Shown here piece after piece: positions 14,291 through 23,864 of a stretch of 39,859 nucleotides of DNA. Each line of letters opens with the position of its first letter. Positions within the stretch are counted from its first letter, which is position 1. Origin of the DNA: CAZEFK01 sp964511405 (GTDB taxonomy: Bacteria > Pseudomonadota > Alphaproteobacteria > Elsterales > Elsteraceae); contig CAZEFK010000041.1 in NCBI GenBank assembly GCA_964511405.1, positions 1 through 39,859 on the forward strand. The letters are read 5' to 3'. The notes under the pieces are model-generated. The model had not been told where the DNA came from, did no database searches, and was given only the letters and a program-made list of their open reading frames with translations. A program made the position numbers and the translations under genes.

Positions 14291-15271
14291 GTGGCAATGA
14301 TCTTCCTGACCCACACGCCCGAGGCGCGGCGCCATTACTATGGCGAGCAGGCCCTGAACGGGCTGCGGGCGCTCGGCCCGTTGCGCTGCCACGACGGTGC
14401 CGAGCCGCTGGACACCAGGGGCCTGACCGCGGCTGCCATGGACGCGCAGGTGATCGTCGCCGACCGCGCCACCGCCGTGCCGGCGGCGGTGGTCCAGGCG
14501 CTGCCCGGGCTCGCGGCCGTGGTGCGCTGCGCCGTCGACATCCGCAACATCGACGTCGCTGCGGCCTCGGCGGCGGGCGTGCTGGTGACCCGCGCCGGGC
14601 CCGGCTTCGTCGACGCCGTAACCGAGCTGGCGGTGGGCTTCCTGGTCGACCTGTCGCGCGGCATCTCGCGCAGCGTCACGGCCTGGCGCGCCGGGCAGGT
14701 GCCCGCGGTCGCGATGGGCCGCCAGCTTGCCGGCAGCACCATCGGCATCATCGGCTACGGCCGGATCGGCCGGCGCCTGGCCCAGGTGGTGGCGGCGCTC
14801 GGGATGCGGGTATTGGCCGCCGATCCCCATCCCGAGGCGGCGGACCGTCCGCTGGTGCCGCTGGCCGAACTGCTGGCCGCGGCTGATTACGTCGTGTGCC
14901 TGGCCGCCGCCACGGCGGCGACCGAGAACCTGATCGATGCCGCCGCGTTCGCGGCGATGAGGCCCGGGGCCTGCTTCCTCAACCTGGCACGCGGCAACCT
15001 GGTCGACGAGGCGGCACTGGCGGCGGCCCTGGAGTCCGGCCGGCTGGCCGGCGCCGCGCTCGATGTCGGCCGGGCCCCGGACCAGATGCCGTCGCCCGAC
15101 CTGGCGCGGCGTCCCGACGTGATCGCCACGCCCCATATCGGCGGCTTGACGCCGCCGGCAATCGAGGCCCAGGCGCTTGAGACCGTGCGCCAGGTGGCGG
15201 CGATCCTCGCGGGCACGGCGCCGCCGGGATCGGTCAACGCCGAGTGCTGGACCCGTGCGCTGCAGCAATAG
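14291..15271 (+). CDS. D-isomer-specific 2-hydroxyacid dehydrogenase family protein
   Basis: 326 residues. The NAD-binding Rossmann motif is GSTIGIIGYGRIGRRLAQ; the catalytic arginine lies in NLARGNLVDEAAL and the histidine in ATPHIGGLTPPA. The usual glutamate region (DVFxxEP) reads DVGRAPDQMPSPDL, so the catalytic glutamate is not obvious. Such enzymes interconvert 2-keto and D-2-hydroxy acids, or act as phosphoglycerate-dehydrogenase-like enzymes; the substrate is open. The start may be GTG 14291 or ATG 14297, two codons later. Confidence 0.85.
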   Translation: MAMIFLTHTPEARRHYYGEQALNGLRALGPLRCHDGAEPLDTRGLTAAAMDAQVIVADRATAVPAAVVQALPGLAAVVRCAVDIRNIDVAAASAAGVLVTRAGPGFVDAVTELAVGFLVDLSRGISRSVTAWRAGQVPAVAMGRQLAGSTIGIIGYGRIGRRLAQVVAALGMRVLAADPHPEAADRPLVPLAELLAAADYVVCLAAATAATENLIDAAAFAAMRPGACFLNLARGNLVDEAALAAALESGRLAGAALDVGRAPDQMPSPDLARRPDVIATPHIGGLTPPAIEAQALETVRQVAAILAGTAPPGSVNAECWTRALQQ

Positions 15272-15433
15272 ATCCACCGGATTTGAAGCGATCTTTTGCA
15301 AGGCACACTGCGAATACGCTTAGGCTGTAATTTTGAATAGCAGCAGATTGCGTTTCCATTCGACTTAATGCCTTGGCCCGGGGGAATCGGGTAAGCTGCA
15401 TGCGCTGTGCGGGGAGGCGTGCCCTCGGCAGCC

Positions 15434-15461
15434 CCCATTACCCGAGGCCCATTACCCGAGG
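15434..15461. repeat. 14-base tandem duplication in a leader
   Basis: CCCATTACCCGAGG occurs twice without a gap (15434-15447 and 15448-15461), ending in the ribosome-binding region of the gene at 15474. It is probably a slippage duplication; an operator is possible. The upstream stretch 15272-15433 is AT-richer and probably holds the promoter; nothing else is recognised there. Confidence 0.8.
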
Positions 15462-15473
15462 GAAGATCGCCCA

Positions 15474-15764
15474 ATGATTCTGGCGCAGCAGACGGTCGAC
15501 GCCATCCAGGCGATCGCCGCCTCTGGCGGCACCGAGGAAGAGAAGCTCCAGCGGGCCCGCAGCTGCATCGATGGCTGCCGCAACACGGCGCGCGCGCTCG
15601 TCCGCGTCCTGTCCGCGCAAGCCGGGTCGCTCGACCCCGGACGCGACTCCGACTGGGCGATGGGCGACCTGTCGACGGCCTTGGGTCGGATTGCCGAGGT
15701 CGAGCAGGCGCGGCGGCCGCACAAGGCCGATTTCTACGATCGGGTGCGTCGCTACGCCCTCTGA
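15474..15764 (+). CDS. small hypothetical cytoplasmic protein
   Basis: 96 residues, predicted mainly alpha-helical (VDAIQAIAASGGTEEEKLQRARSCI, then ALGRIAEVEQARR), with no signal peptide or membrane segment and two cysteines. GAGGGAAG lies about ten bases before the ATG. Not recognised; function unknown. It lies before ettA in the same direction, 137 bases apart. Confidence 0.6.
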   Translation: MILAQQTVDAIQAIAASGGTEEEKLQRARSCIDGCRNTARALVRVLSAQAGSLDPGRDSDWAMGDLSTALGRIAEVEQARRPHKADFYDRVRRYAL

Positions 15765-15901
15765 CCGGCGCAGTGCCTGACCGGCGCGGTGCTTGACGGC
15801 GCCGCCTGCGGGCGTCGGCCGCGTTGCGCGCGGGCGCGGCGATCGGCTATACGCTCTCCCCCATTCCCTCCTCGCCGCCCGCCGCACCACGGAGACCGCC
15901 C

Positions 15902-17571
<1,670 letters not shown>

Positions 17572-17584
<13 letters not shown>

Positions 17585-17639
17585 CCGCACCCACGGGCCC
17601 GTGCGGGCATAGCTCGCACCCACGGGCCCGTGCGGGCAT
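17572..17639. repeat. 28/29-base tandem repeat over the ettA stop codon
   Basis: Copy one (17572-17599) contains the ettA stop; copy two (17600-17628) differs by one inserted T; a partial third copy covers 17629-17639. Each junction makes the palindrome ACGGGCCCGT (17593-17602 and 17622-17631). It could fold into hairpins and help termination, but there is no T tract. Confidence 0.75.
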
Positions 17640-17700
17640 GGCGCCGCTGCCCGCGGTCTGCTCTAATCGGACAAAGCATGCCGACAGGCGGGAGGACCAG

Positions 17701-18003
17701 GTGCAAGGGGAGGAGCGTCGCCGTTTCGAGCGGTATCCGTTGACCGAGACCTTCGAGGTCTATGCCAACGGCTTGACCCTTGAGCTTCCGACCAACGACA
17801 TCTCGCAGGCGGGCGTGCAGTTGGACAGCTGCAACTATGCCAACATCCGCACCGGCGAGGTGGTCATCGTGGCCCTGCCCACCGGCGACGACATTGCCTG
17901 CCGGGTGGTCCGCTGCGACCGCGACCGCCTGCAGTTGGAGTTCCTGTCCTCACCCTCGCCCGAGGTCGACTATCTGCTCCGGCTGCGCGGCGTGAAGGGT
18001 TAG
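17701..18003 (+). CDS. PilZ domain protein (probable c-di-GMP receptor)
   Basis: 100 residues forming one PilZ domain. The RxxxR-type motif appears as ERRRFERYPL at the N-terminus and the D/NxSxxG motif as NDISQAGVQ; a beta-barrel follows (EVVIVALPTG, IACRVVRCDRDRLQLEF). Both motifs are those that hold cyclic di-GMP. GTG at 17701 is chosen because GGAGG lies five bases upstream; a longer frame to 17638 exists but has no such site and would run back into the tandem repeat. No partner domain is present, so it should be an adaptor. Confidence 0.85.
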   Translation: MQGEERRRFERYPLTETFEVYANGLTLELPTNDISQAGVQLDSCNYANIRTGEVVIVALPTGDDIACRVVRCDRDRLQLEFLSSPSPEVDYLLRLRGVKG

Positions 18004-18109
18004 TCGGACGTTCGTACTTGGGTTGTAAGAGGGGCAAAAGTCCGGGCAGACCCGCCAAAGTGAGGGGCTGGGGCGATATTCGCACTGGGTGGATGACGCC
18101 GACCAAGCG

Positions 18110-20188
18110 TCACGACCTCAGGATTTCTCGAATCGCCCGCGACAGGTCCAGGCGGCTGTAGGGCTTGTGCAGCACGCGCAGCCCGTCGGCCGTCGGTTCC
18201 GGCAGCAGGCGTTGGGCGGTATAGCCCGAGGTCAGCAGCACCGGGAGGTCCGGCCGCCGAGCCCGGAGCTCGCTGGCAAGGTCGAGGCCGCTCATCCCGT
18301 CGGGCATGATGACGTCAGTGAACACCAGGTCTGGGGCGGCCCCGCGCGCCACCAGGTCGAGGGCGACACGGCCGGTCTCGGCCTCGATCACCGTATAGCC
18401 CAGGTCCTGCAGCAGCCCGCTGGTGGTGGCACGGACCTCTGGGTCGTCCTCGACCACTAGGACGATGCCGCGGCCGGCGACGATGTCGGCGGCGAGCTCG
18501 GCGGTTTCCGTCCCCGGCGCCGGTAGCTCGGTGCGCGGCAGGTGGATCGCGACCGTGGTGCCGCGCCCCGGCTCGCTGTCGATGGTGACGAAGCCCCCGG
18601 ATTGCTGGGCGAAGCCGTACACCTGGCTGAGGCCGAGGCCGGTACCCTTGCCGATGCCCTTGGTCGTGAAGAACGGCTCGAACACCCGAGCGAGCACGGC
18701 CGGCGGCATGCCGACGCCGGTGTCCGCGACCGAGACCACCACATAGTCACCGGCTGCCACGCCCCAGACGCCGGCCTCGCGATCGTCGAGCGTCCGCTTC
18801 GCCGTCGCCAGGGTAAGCGTGCCGCCGCGCGGCATCGCATCGCGCGCGTTGATGGCCAAGTTCAGGATCGCCGCTTCGAGCTGGTGGGCGTCGGTCAGAC
18901 AGCCCCAGGGCTCGGGATCGGCGGTGATCCGGACGACCACGGTCTCGCCAACCGCCCGCGCGAGCAGATCCTGGAAACCGGCGATCAGGCTGTCGACGGC
19001 GACGGCCTCGGCCTGCAGGTCCTGGCGGCGGGCGAACGCCAGGAGCTGGCTGTTGAGCTTGGCGCCGCGGGCGACCCCCTGCCGGGCCGCCTCGATCAAC
19101 CGCGCGGTCCGCGCCGTCGACGGCAGGCTGCGGCTCAGCATGTCCAGGCTGCCGCCGATGATCATCAGCAGGTTGTTGAAGTCGTGCGCGACACCGCCGG
19201 TGAGCTGGCCGACCGCCTCCATCTTCTGCGCGTGCCGTAGCTGCTCGTCGAGACGGCGGCGGTCGGTGGCGTCGGTGACGACGCCGGCGATCCGCACCGC
19301 CCGGCCATCGGTGAAATGGACGCGGCCCTTCAGATTGATCCAGCGGATCGCCTGGTCGTGGTGCCGGCAGATCCGGCGCTCGACCTCGATCGCGCCGCAG
19401 GCGGCGGCTCGAGCGAAGGCGTCGGCAACGGCCGCACGGTCCTCCGGCACGAAATGCGCCACGGTGTCGGCTAGGCTCCAGGCCGCCAGCGGCTGGGGGT
19501 GGCCGAAGATCTGGTCGTGGCGCGGCGACCGCCGCAGCCCGCCGGTATCCAGGTCGAGATCCCAGGTCCCCATATCAGCCGCGTCGAGAGCGAGCTGCAG
19601 CCGGTCCTCGGCGTGGCGGCGCTCCTCGATCTCGCTGGCCAGCCGCTGATTGGCGGCGGCCAGCTCATCGCTGCGCCGGCGGATGTGGGTGAGGTCGGTC
19701 ACCACGGCGCAGACTAGCCGCTGCCGGGTGTCGTCGGCCTGCAAGTCGATCAGCGACACGTTGACCGGGACGTCGGCGCCGTTGGCGGCGACCAGCGTGA
19801 ACTGCCCGAAGGCAGCGCCGCCATCCGGCCGGGCCAGCAGCCGCCGAAAGCGGTCGACGTCGGCTGGATGGAAGAAGCCGTCGATCGGACCGCCGACGAT
19901 CTTATCCCGTGGCCGGCCGAGCAGGGCGGCGAAGCGCTGATTGCAATAGAGCACCGCACCGTCGCCGGCGAGCGTGACCGCCCCTTCCTGCATCTGCTCG
20001 ATCAGCACGCGATACGGGCGATCGGCGTTGTGCAGCGTGTAAACCTGCTGCCCTGCCGGCCCGCCGACGACGATGGCGTCGACGTCGCCGTTGCGGATGG
20101 CGTCGAGGGTTTCGCGGGCCTCCTGGAGCTGGTCCTCCAGCGCCGCCACATACGCCGCATCCGCCCGGAGCCGCGGGGGGGCGGTCAT
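18110..20188 (-). CDS. PAS-PAS sensor histidine kinase with C-terminal receiver (Kai-associated)
   Basis: 692 residues, cytoplasmic, no membrane segment. After a coiled coil (YVAALEDQLQEARETLDAI) come a PAS domain (about 55-165; RPYRVLIEQMQEGAVTL, DGAVLYCNQRFAALLG) and a second PAS (about 195-310). Then follow HisKA with the phosphorylated histidine in GGVAHDFNNLL, an ATPase domain with N box NARDAMPRGG and DTGVGMPP plus GKGTGLGLSQVYG, and a receiver with the acceptor aspartate in LVFTDVIMPDGMSG. The ATG at 20188 overlaps the stop of the second kaiB. Inference: it reads KaiB/KaiC state or a redox/ligand signal and is the output of the Kai operon. Confidence 0.9.
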   Translation of the reverse strand: MTAPPRLRADAAYVAALEDQLQEARETLDAIRNGDVDAIVVGGPAGQQVYTLHNADRPYRVLIEQMQEGAVTLAGDGAVLYCNQRFAALLGRPRDKIVGGPIDGFFHPADVDRFRRLLARPDGGAAFGQFTLVAANGADVPVNVSLIDLQADDTRQRLVCAVVTDLTHIRRRSDELAAANQRLASEIEERRHAEDRLQLALDAADMGTWDLDLDTGGLRRSPRHDQIFGHPQPLAAWSLADTVAHFVPEDRAAVADAFARAAACGAIEVERRICRHHDQAIRWINLKGRVHFTDGRAVRIAGVVTDATDRRRLDEQLRHAQKMEAVGQLTGGVAHDFNNLLMIIGGSLDMLSRSLPSTARTARLIEAARQGVARGAKLNSQLLAFARRQDLQAEAVAVDSLIAGFQDLLARAVGETVVVRITADPEPWGCLTDAHQLEAAILNLAINARDAMPRGGTLTLATAKRTLDDREAGVWGVAAGDYVVVSVADTGVGMPPAVLARVFEPFFTTKGIGKGTGLGLSQVYGFAQQSGGFVTIDSEPGRGTTVAIHLPRTELPAPGTETAELAADIVAGRGIVLVVEDDPEVRATTSGLLQDLGYTVIEAETGRVALDLVARGAAPDLVFTDVIMPDGMSGLDLASELRARRPDLPVLLTSGYTAQRLLPEPTADGLRVLHKPYSRLDLSRAIREILRS

Positions 20189-20508
20189 GTGTCGGGCCGG
20201 CCGCCGCCGTCGAGCGGGCTGATGTCCAGGCCCGCCAGCACGCGCTCGCGGTCGGACAGGTCGCCGATGATCCGGCGCAGCGGCTCCGGCAGCACCTTCA
20301 CCAGGGTCGGCGTCGCGATGATCTGGAGTTCGCGGGTCGCTTGCGGATCCTGGTAAACGTCGATCACCTGAAGGTCGTAGCGGCCCTGCAGGTCCTCGGT
20401 GCAGATCCGGCGCATGTTCTCGATGGCGCGCATCGAGCGCGGCGTCGACCCGGTCACGAACAGCCGCAGGACGTAATGGTTGGGGGGCGCCGCCGGATCC
20501 GGGTTCAT
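20185..20508 (-). CDS. kaiB: KaiB domain protein (second copy)
   Basis: 107 residues, the length of KaiB. The fold pattern is YVLRLFVTGSTPRSMRAIENM, then GRYDLQVIDVYQDPQ, IIATPTLVKVLPEPLRRIIGDLSDRERVLAGLDI. KaiB binds the KaiC CI ring after switching fold and so times the KaiC phosphorylation cycle. It overlaps the kinase start and the stop of the other kaiB by four bases each. It differs clearly from the first copy (about half of the residues), so this is an old duplication, not an assembly repeat. Confidence 0.92.
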   Translation of the reverse strand: MNPDPAAPPNHYVLRLFVTGSTPRSMRAIENMRRICTEDLQGRYDLQVIDVYQDPQATRELQIIATPTLVKVLPEPLRRIIGDLSDRERVLAGLDISPLDGGGRPDT

Positions 20509-20846
20509 GATTGCTTCGGGGGCCGCGGACGGATGTCCAGGCCGACCAGAACGCGGCTGGCGTCGGCCAGGTTTCCGATGATGCGCTTGAGCGGCGGCGG
20601 CAACCGCCGGACCAGCGTCGGGATCGCAACGATCTGGTCGCCGGCCGCCAGTTGCGGCGTGATCAGCAGGTCGATTACCTCGATGCTGTAGCGGCCGGCC
20701 AAGTGGACCTCGCAGATGTGCTTCAAGTTCGCGATCGCGGCCAGCGACTTGGGCGTCTGGCCGGCGACGTAGAGGCGCAGGCTGTACTCGGCCGCTTCGC
20801 CGGCGTCCTCGCCCTCCGTCTCCGGAGCGTCGTCCGGATCGCTCAT
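20505..20846 (-). CDS. kaiB: KaiB domain protein (first copy)
   Basis: 113 residues with an acidic N-terminal extension (SDPDDAPETEGEDAGEAAE) and a KaiB domain: YSLRLYVAGQTPKSLAAIANL, GRYSIEVIDLLITPQ, IVAIPTLVRRLPPPLKRIIGNL, ASRVLVGLDI. ATG at 20846 overlaps the kaiC stop. Expected partner: KaiC from the same operon. The acidic extension is absent from the second copy, which may give the two proteins different binding. Confidence 0.93.
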   Translation of the reverse strand: MSDPDDAPETEGEDAGEAAEYSLRLYVAGQTPKSLAAIANLKHICEVHLAGRYSIEVIDLLITPQLAAGDQIVAIPTLVRRLPPPLKRIIGNLADASRVLVGLDIRPRPPKQS

Positions 20847-22549
20847 GGCGCGTTCCCTCGCCGGCTGGCCATCGTCGACCGATCGGCCTGCAGCGTGGCT
20901 TCCCGGGCCTCCTCCTGCTCGATCAAGGTCGCGACCGAGCGTTCCTCGGCTTCGATCGCCGCCCGCATCTCGGCGATCTTGCGCTCCATGGCGGCCCGCC
21001 GGTCCTCCAGGTCGCGCCGGTGGCGCTCGGTGGCCTGCCGGCGCGCCAACGCCGCCTCGCGCTCGCGCGCTTCCTGGGCGAGCCGGGCGGTGCCGGTCAG
21101 CACCCCCTCGGGGCCGACATATGTCGACACCAGCACGACGCCGCGGTCGGTCAGCTCGTATTCGCGCAGCTGCTTGGAATGGCCCATGCCGCGCGACTTC
21201 AAGACCGCCAGCACGCCGTTGCGCTCGCCGTTAGCCTGCTGGTTGGTCAGCGCGATCCAGGTGTCCATCAGCGACGAGACACTGCGCTCGCGCTCGTCGA
21301 TCGGCTGGCTGGACTCCGACAGGCTGGTGAACAGGGCGGTGACCTGCCGGCTCTTGCAGATGTCGGCCAGCCTGACCAGTGTGGCGTGGATTTCGCCGGC
21401 CGGGCCGCGGAACGCCGAGATCGGATCGACGACCAGGATGGCGGGCTCGACCTGCTCGATGTCGCGGAGCATCCGCGCCAGGTGCATCTCGAAGCCGTGC
21501 AGGCTGGGCCGGGCCGCGTCGAAGCACAGCAGGCCGCTGGCGACATGCGGGGCGAGGTCGATCCCCACCGAGCCCATGTTGCGCATGATCTGGTCGGGCG
21601 ACTCTTCGAACGCGAAGAACAGGCAGCGCTCGCCGCGCCGGCAGGCGGCGTCGACGAAGGTCGCAGCGAACGTCGACTTGCCGGTGCCGGCGAGGCCCGA
21701 GACCAGGATGCTCGACCCGCGGAAATAGCCGCTGATCCCGAGCATCGCGTCCAGATCCGCGATGCCGCTCGACACCGCGTCGCGGGCAACCCGGTGCTGC
21801 AGGCCCGCCGAGGTAATCGGCACGACGCTGATGCCCTGGCCATCGATCAGGAACGGGTACTCGTTGGTGCCGTGGGCCGAGCCGCGATATTTCACGACGC
21901 GCAGGCGGCGGGTCGTCACCTGCTCCGCCACGCGGTGGTCCAACAGGATGACGCAGTCGGACACATACTCCTCGATGCCGTAACGGGTGAGCTGGCCCTG
22001 GCCGCGCTCGGCGGTGATGATCGCGCTCACCCCCTTGTCCTTCAGCCAGGCGAACAGCCGGCGCAGCTCGGCGCGCAGCACCGCGGTGTCGCTCAGGCTG
22101 GAGAACAGGGCCTCGATGGTATCGAGCACGACGCGCTTGGCGCCGATCGTGTCGATCGCATGGCCCAGGCGGACGAACAGGCCCTCCAAGTCATACTCGC
22201 CGCTTTCCTCGATCTCCGACGGCTCGATCCGCACATAGTCGATCGCAAGCTTGCCCGCCGCTATCAGGCCGTCGACGTCGTAGCCGAGCGAGGCGACGTT
22301 GGCCGCCAGGTCCGGCGGGCGCTCCTCGAAGCTCATGAACACGCCGTGCTCGCCGTAGCGGACCACGCCGTTGACCAGGAAGGTCATGGCGAACAGCGTC
22401 TTGCCGCAGCCGGCGCCCCCGCACAGCAGCGTCGGCCGGCCGGCCGGCAAGCCGCCCAGCGTCAGGTCGTCCAGGCCGCTGATGCCGGTCGGGGTCTTCG
22501 GGAGCTGCGGCAGCTCGGATGCGGGCCCCGGCGGCAGGGCGTCAGTCAT
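20843..22549 (-). CDS. kaiC: KaiC ATPase with C-terminal coiled coil
   Basis: 568 residues with two RecA-like domains. CI: Walker A GGAGCGKT (44-51) and catalytic glutamates FEER (75-76). CII: Walker A GLAGTGKS (285-292) and glutamates FEES (315-316). The two phosphorylation positions equivalent to S431/T432 of cyanobacterial KaiC appear as serines (about S425/S426, in SVSSLMDT), as in Rhodobacter KaiC. Instead of the cyanobacterial A-loop tail there is a long charged coiled coil (about 485-560: AREREAALARRQATERHRR and on), also known from the Rhodobacter protein, where it joins hexamers. No kaiA is present, as usual outside cyanobacteria. The start ATG overlaps the preceding RHH gene by eight bases. 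Confidence 0.94.
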   Translation of the reverse strand: MTDALPPGPASELPQLPKTPTGISGLDDLTLGGLPAGRPTLLCGGAGCGKTLFAMTFLVNGVVRYGEHGVFMSFEERPPDLAANVASLGYDVDGLIAAGKLAIDYVRIEPSEIEESGEYDLEGLFVRLGHAIDTIGAKRVVLDTIEALFSSLSDTAVLRAELRRLFAWLKDKGVSAIITAERGQGQLTRYGIEEYVSDCVILLDHRVAEQVTTRRLRVVKYRGSAHGTNEYPFLIDGQGISVVPITSAGLQHRVARDAVSSGIADLDAMLGISGYFRGSSILVSGLAGTGKSTFAATFVDAACRRGERCLFFAFEESPDQIMRNMGSVGIDLAPHVASGLLCFDAARPSLHGFEMHLARMLRDIEQVEPAILVVDPISAFRGPAGEIHATLVRLADICKSRQVTALFTSLSESSQPIDERERSVSSLMDTWIALTNQQANGERNGVLAVLKSRGMGHSKQLREYELTDRGVVLVSTYVGPEGVLTGTARLAQEAREREAALARRQATERHRRDLEDRRAAMERKIAEMRAAIEAEERSVATLIEQEEAREATLQADRSTMASRRGNAP

Positions 22550-22745
22550 CGGGCCGGCCGCCGGTCTGCAGCGCAGCTTTCTGCACGGCCGTCACCGACG
22601 TCTCCGAAGATCCATGCGCGTTGGCAATATGGTGCTTGAGAATGGTCTCGACGAAATTGGTCAAGCTCCGGTTCTCGCGCCGCGCACAGACGCGGGCGGC
22701 AAGCAAAAGCTCCGCATCGAGCCGAAACGTCACCGGCTGCTTCAT
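22542..22745 (-). CDS. small ribbon-helix-helix (CopG/Arc-type) protein leading the kai operon
   Basis: 67 residues. QPVTFRLDAELLLAARVCARRENRSLTNFVETILKHHI has the beta strand plus two helices of a ribbon-helix-helix DNA-binding domain (RSLTNFVE is the turn region). ATG at 22745 is preceded by GGGA; a GTG at 22760 is an alternative. Its 3' end overlaps the kaiC start by eight bases in another frame, so it is translated with kaiC. Inference: it may be the autorepressor of the kai operon, or an antitoxin-like remnant; no toxin gene is nearby. Confidence 0.78.
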   Translation of the reverse strand: MKQPVTFRLDAELLLAARVCARRENRSLTNFVETILKHHIANAHGSSETSVTAVQKAALQTGGRPDD

Positions 22746-22950
22746 GGCCAATCCCAGCACGCGACGCTACCGTGCGCGTATTGCTTTTCGTTGTCAAAGG
22801 TAAGGCGGTAGGACGAGGCGCCTAGAGCAATATAAATAGCGGCAACCGAGCGAGCATTTGACCCGGCATCGGCCTCGTTTGTGTCCAGTACTGGCGAATT
22901 ACCGGTGCATTTTCAATGAGATGGGCTCTTCTCCGAGTGCAAACTTCCGG
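22746..22950. promoter_or_regulatory. intergenic region upstream of the kai operon
   Basis: Lower in G+C than its surroundings. On the minus strand a perfect TTGACA (22797-22792) lies 47 bases upstream of the RHH start, but no good -10 box is found at 17 bases. A more distal TATTTATATT stretch (about 22840) is another candidate. A promoter is expected here; its exact position is not resolved. Confidence 0.35.
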
Positions 22951-23445
22951 CTAGTGCTTGCCCTCGGCGAGGCGGCGCCGGCCTTCCGGCGATAGCGTCA
23001 CGGCGGCTTCGATCAAGGACTGGCGCAGGATCGCGTCGGCGTTCTGGCGGTCCGCCTGGCCGGCCGAAATGGCGGCTTCCAGCGCGGCCGGGTCGAACGG
23101 CCGGGTCCGGAGCGCCGCGCGGATGGCCTGGCGCCGGCGATCATAGGCGGCCTCGAGTTGCGCGAGTTCGGCCCGATGCCGGGAGAACGCAGCGCGGAAG
23201 ATCTGCGCATCCTCGGCCGACAGGCTGTCGGCGACATGGTCGACGAAGCGCGCAAGCTTGGGCAGCGGCGGTGGCCCGAAGCCGGGCGCGTGGACGTCGG
23301 ACCGGGCCAGCAGGATCGCCATGGCCAGATTGGCGCCGAGCGACAGGATCAACACCAGGCGGTCCAGGCGCAAGCCGCCGAGCCGTTGATCCGCGGCGGA
23401 CCGGAGGGCCCAGAGGACCCGGTCGACGGCGCCGGCCCAGGTCAC
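22951..23445 (-). CDS. periplasmic CpxP/Spy-like (metal-sensor type) membrane-anchored protein
   Basis: 164 residues. One membrane segment (LVLILSLGANLAMAILLA, about 30-47) anchors a helical periplasmic part rich in charged helices: FVDHVADSLSAEDAQIFRAAFSRHRAELAQLEAAYDRRRQAIR. This layout matches the heavy-metal-resistance/CpxP-like group (LTxxQ-like helices) that commonly partners ECF sigma factors. GTG at 23445 overlaps the stop of the upstream gene (GTGA). Inference: it senses envelope or metal stress for the sigma factor. Confidence 0.72.
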   Translation of the reverse strand: MTWAGAVDRVLWALRSAADQRLGGLRLDRLVLILSLGANLAMAILLARSDVHAPGFGPPPLPKLARFVDHVADSLSAEDAQIFRAAFSRHRAELAQLEAAYDRRRQAIRAALRTRPFDPAALEAAISAGQADRQNADAILRQSLIEAAVTLSPEGRRRLAEGKH

Positions 23446-23864
23446 AGCCCGAGGTCTGCCAGCGATGCGTCCGCCACCACCAGGCCGGCCACGTCAGGCG
23501 CGGTCGGGGCCGGCGGCGTCGGCGGGCCGCCAACCAGTAGGACCAGCGCCACCGCGGTTGCCGCGGCGCCGAGGCCGGCCCAGAGCGGGCCGCCGAACAG
23601 CCGCGCCGACCAGGCCCGGCGCCGCGACCCCGGCTGGGCTGCGGTGGCCGCAACGCGGGCCGCCAGGCGGGGGACGGCGAAGGGTTCGACGCCGTGCGGC
23701 GCCTGGTCCAGCCAATGATCGAGGGCCTCGGCGGCGCGCCAGGCGGCGCGCGCGTCCGCGGACTCCTCGATCAGGCGAAGGGCTGCGGCGCGCTCGGCCG
23801 CCGGCCATCGCGTGAGGTTGGCACCATAGGCGTCCAGCAAGTGGGCGAACCGCACCTGCGTCAT
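23442..23864 (-). CDS. probable anti-sigma factor (single-span membrane protein)
   Basis: 140 residues. The N-terminal cytoplasmic part (FAHLLDAYGANLTRWPAAERAAAL) is helical with no zinc motif. One membrane segment lies at PLWAGLGAAATAVALVLLVGG, and a short periplasmic tail follows. Its position directly after an ECF sigma gene, with an ATGA overlap, is the main reason for the anti-sigma call. The sequence itself matches a common alphaproteobacterial ECF-neighbour type (RWP motif) without known structure. Confidence 0.68.
   Translation of the reverse strand: MTQVRFAHLLDAYGANLTRWPAAERAAALRLIEESADARAAWRAAEALDHWLDQAPHGVEPFAVPRLAARVAATAAQPGSRRRAWSARLFGGPLWAGLGAAATAVALVLLVGGPPTPPAPTAPDVAGLVVADASLADLGL

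Noticed and set aside
22792..22797. TTGACA on the minus strand upstream of the kai operon, considered as a complete sigma-70 promoter.
   Set aside because: No -10 hexamer lies at 16-18 bases; only the region, not a precise promoter, is reported.
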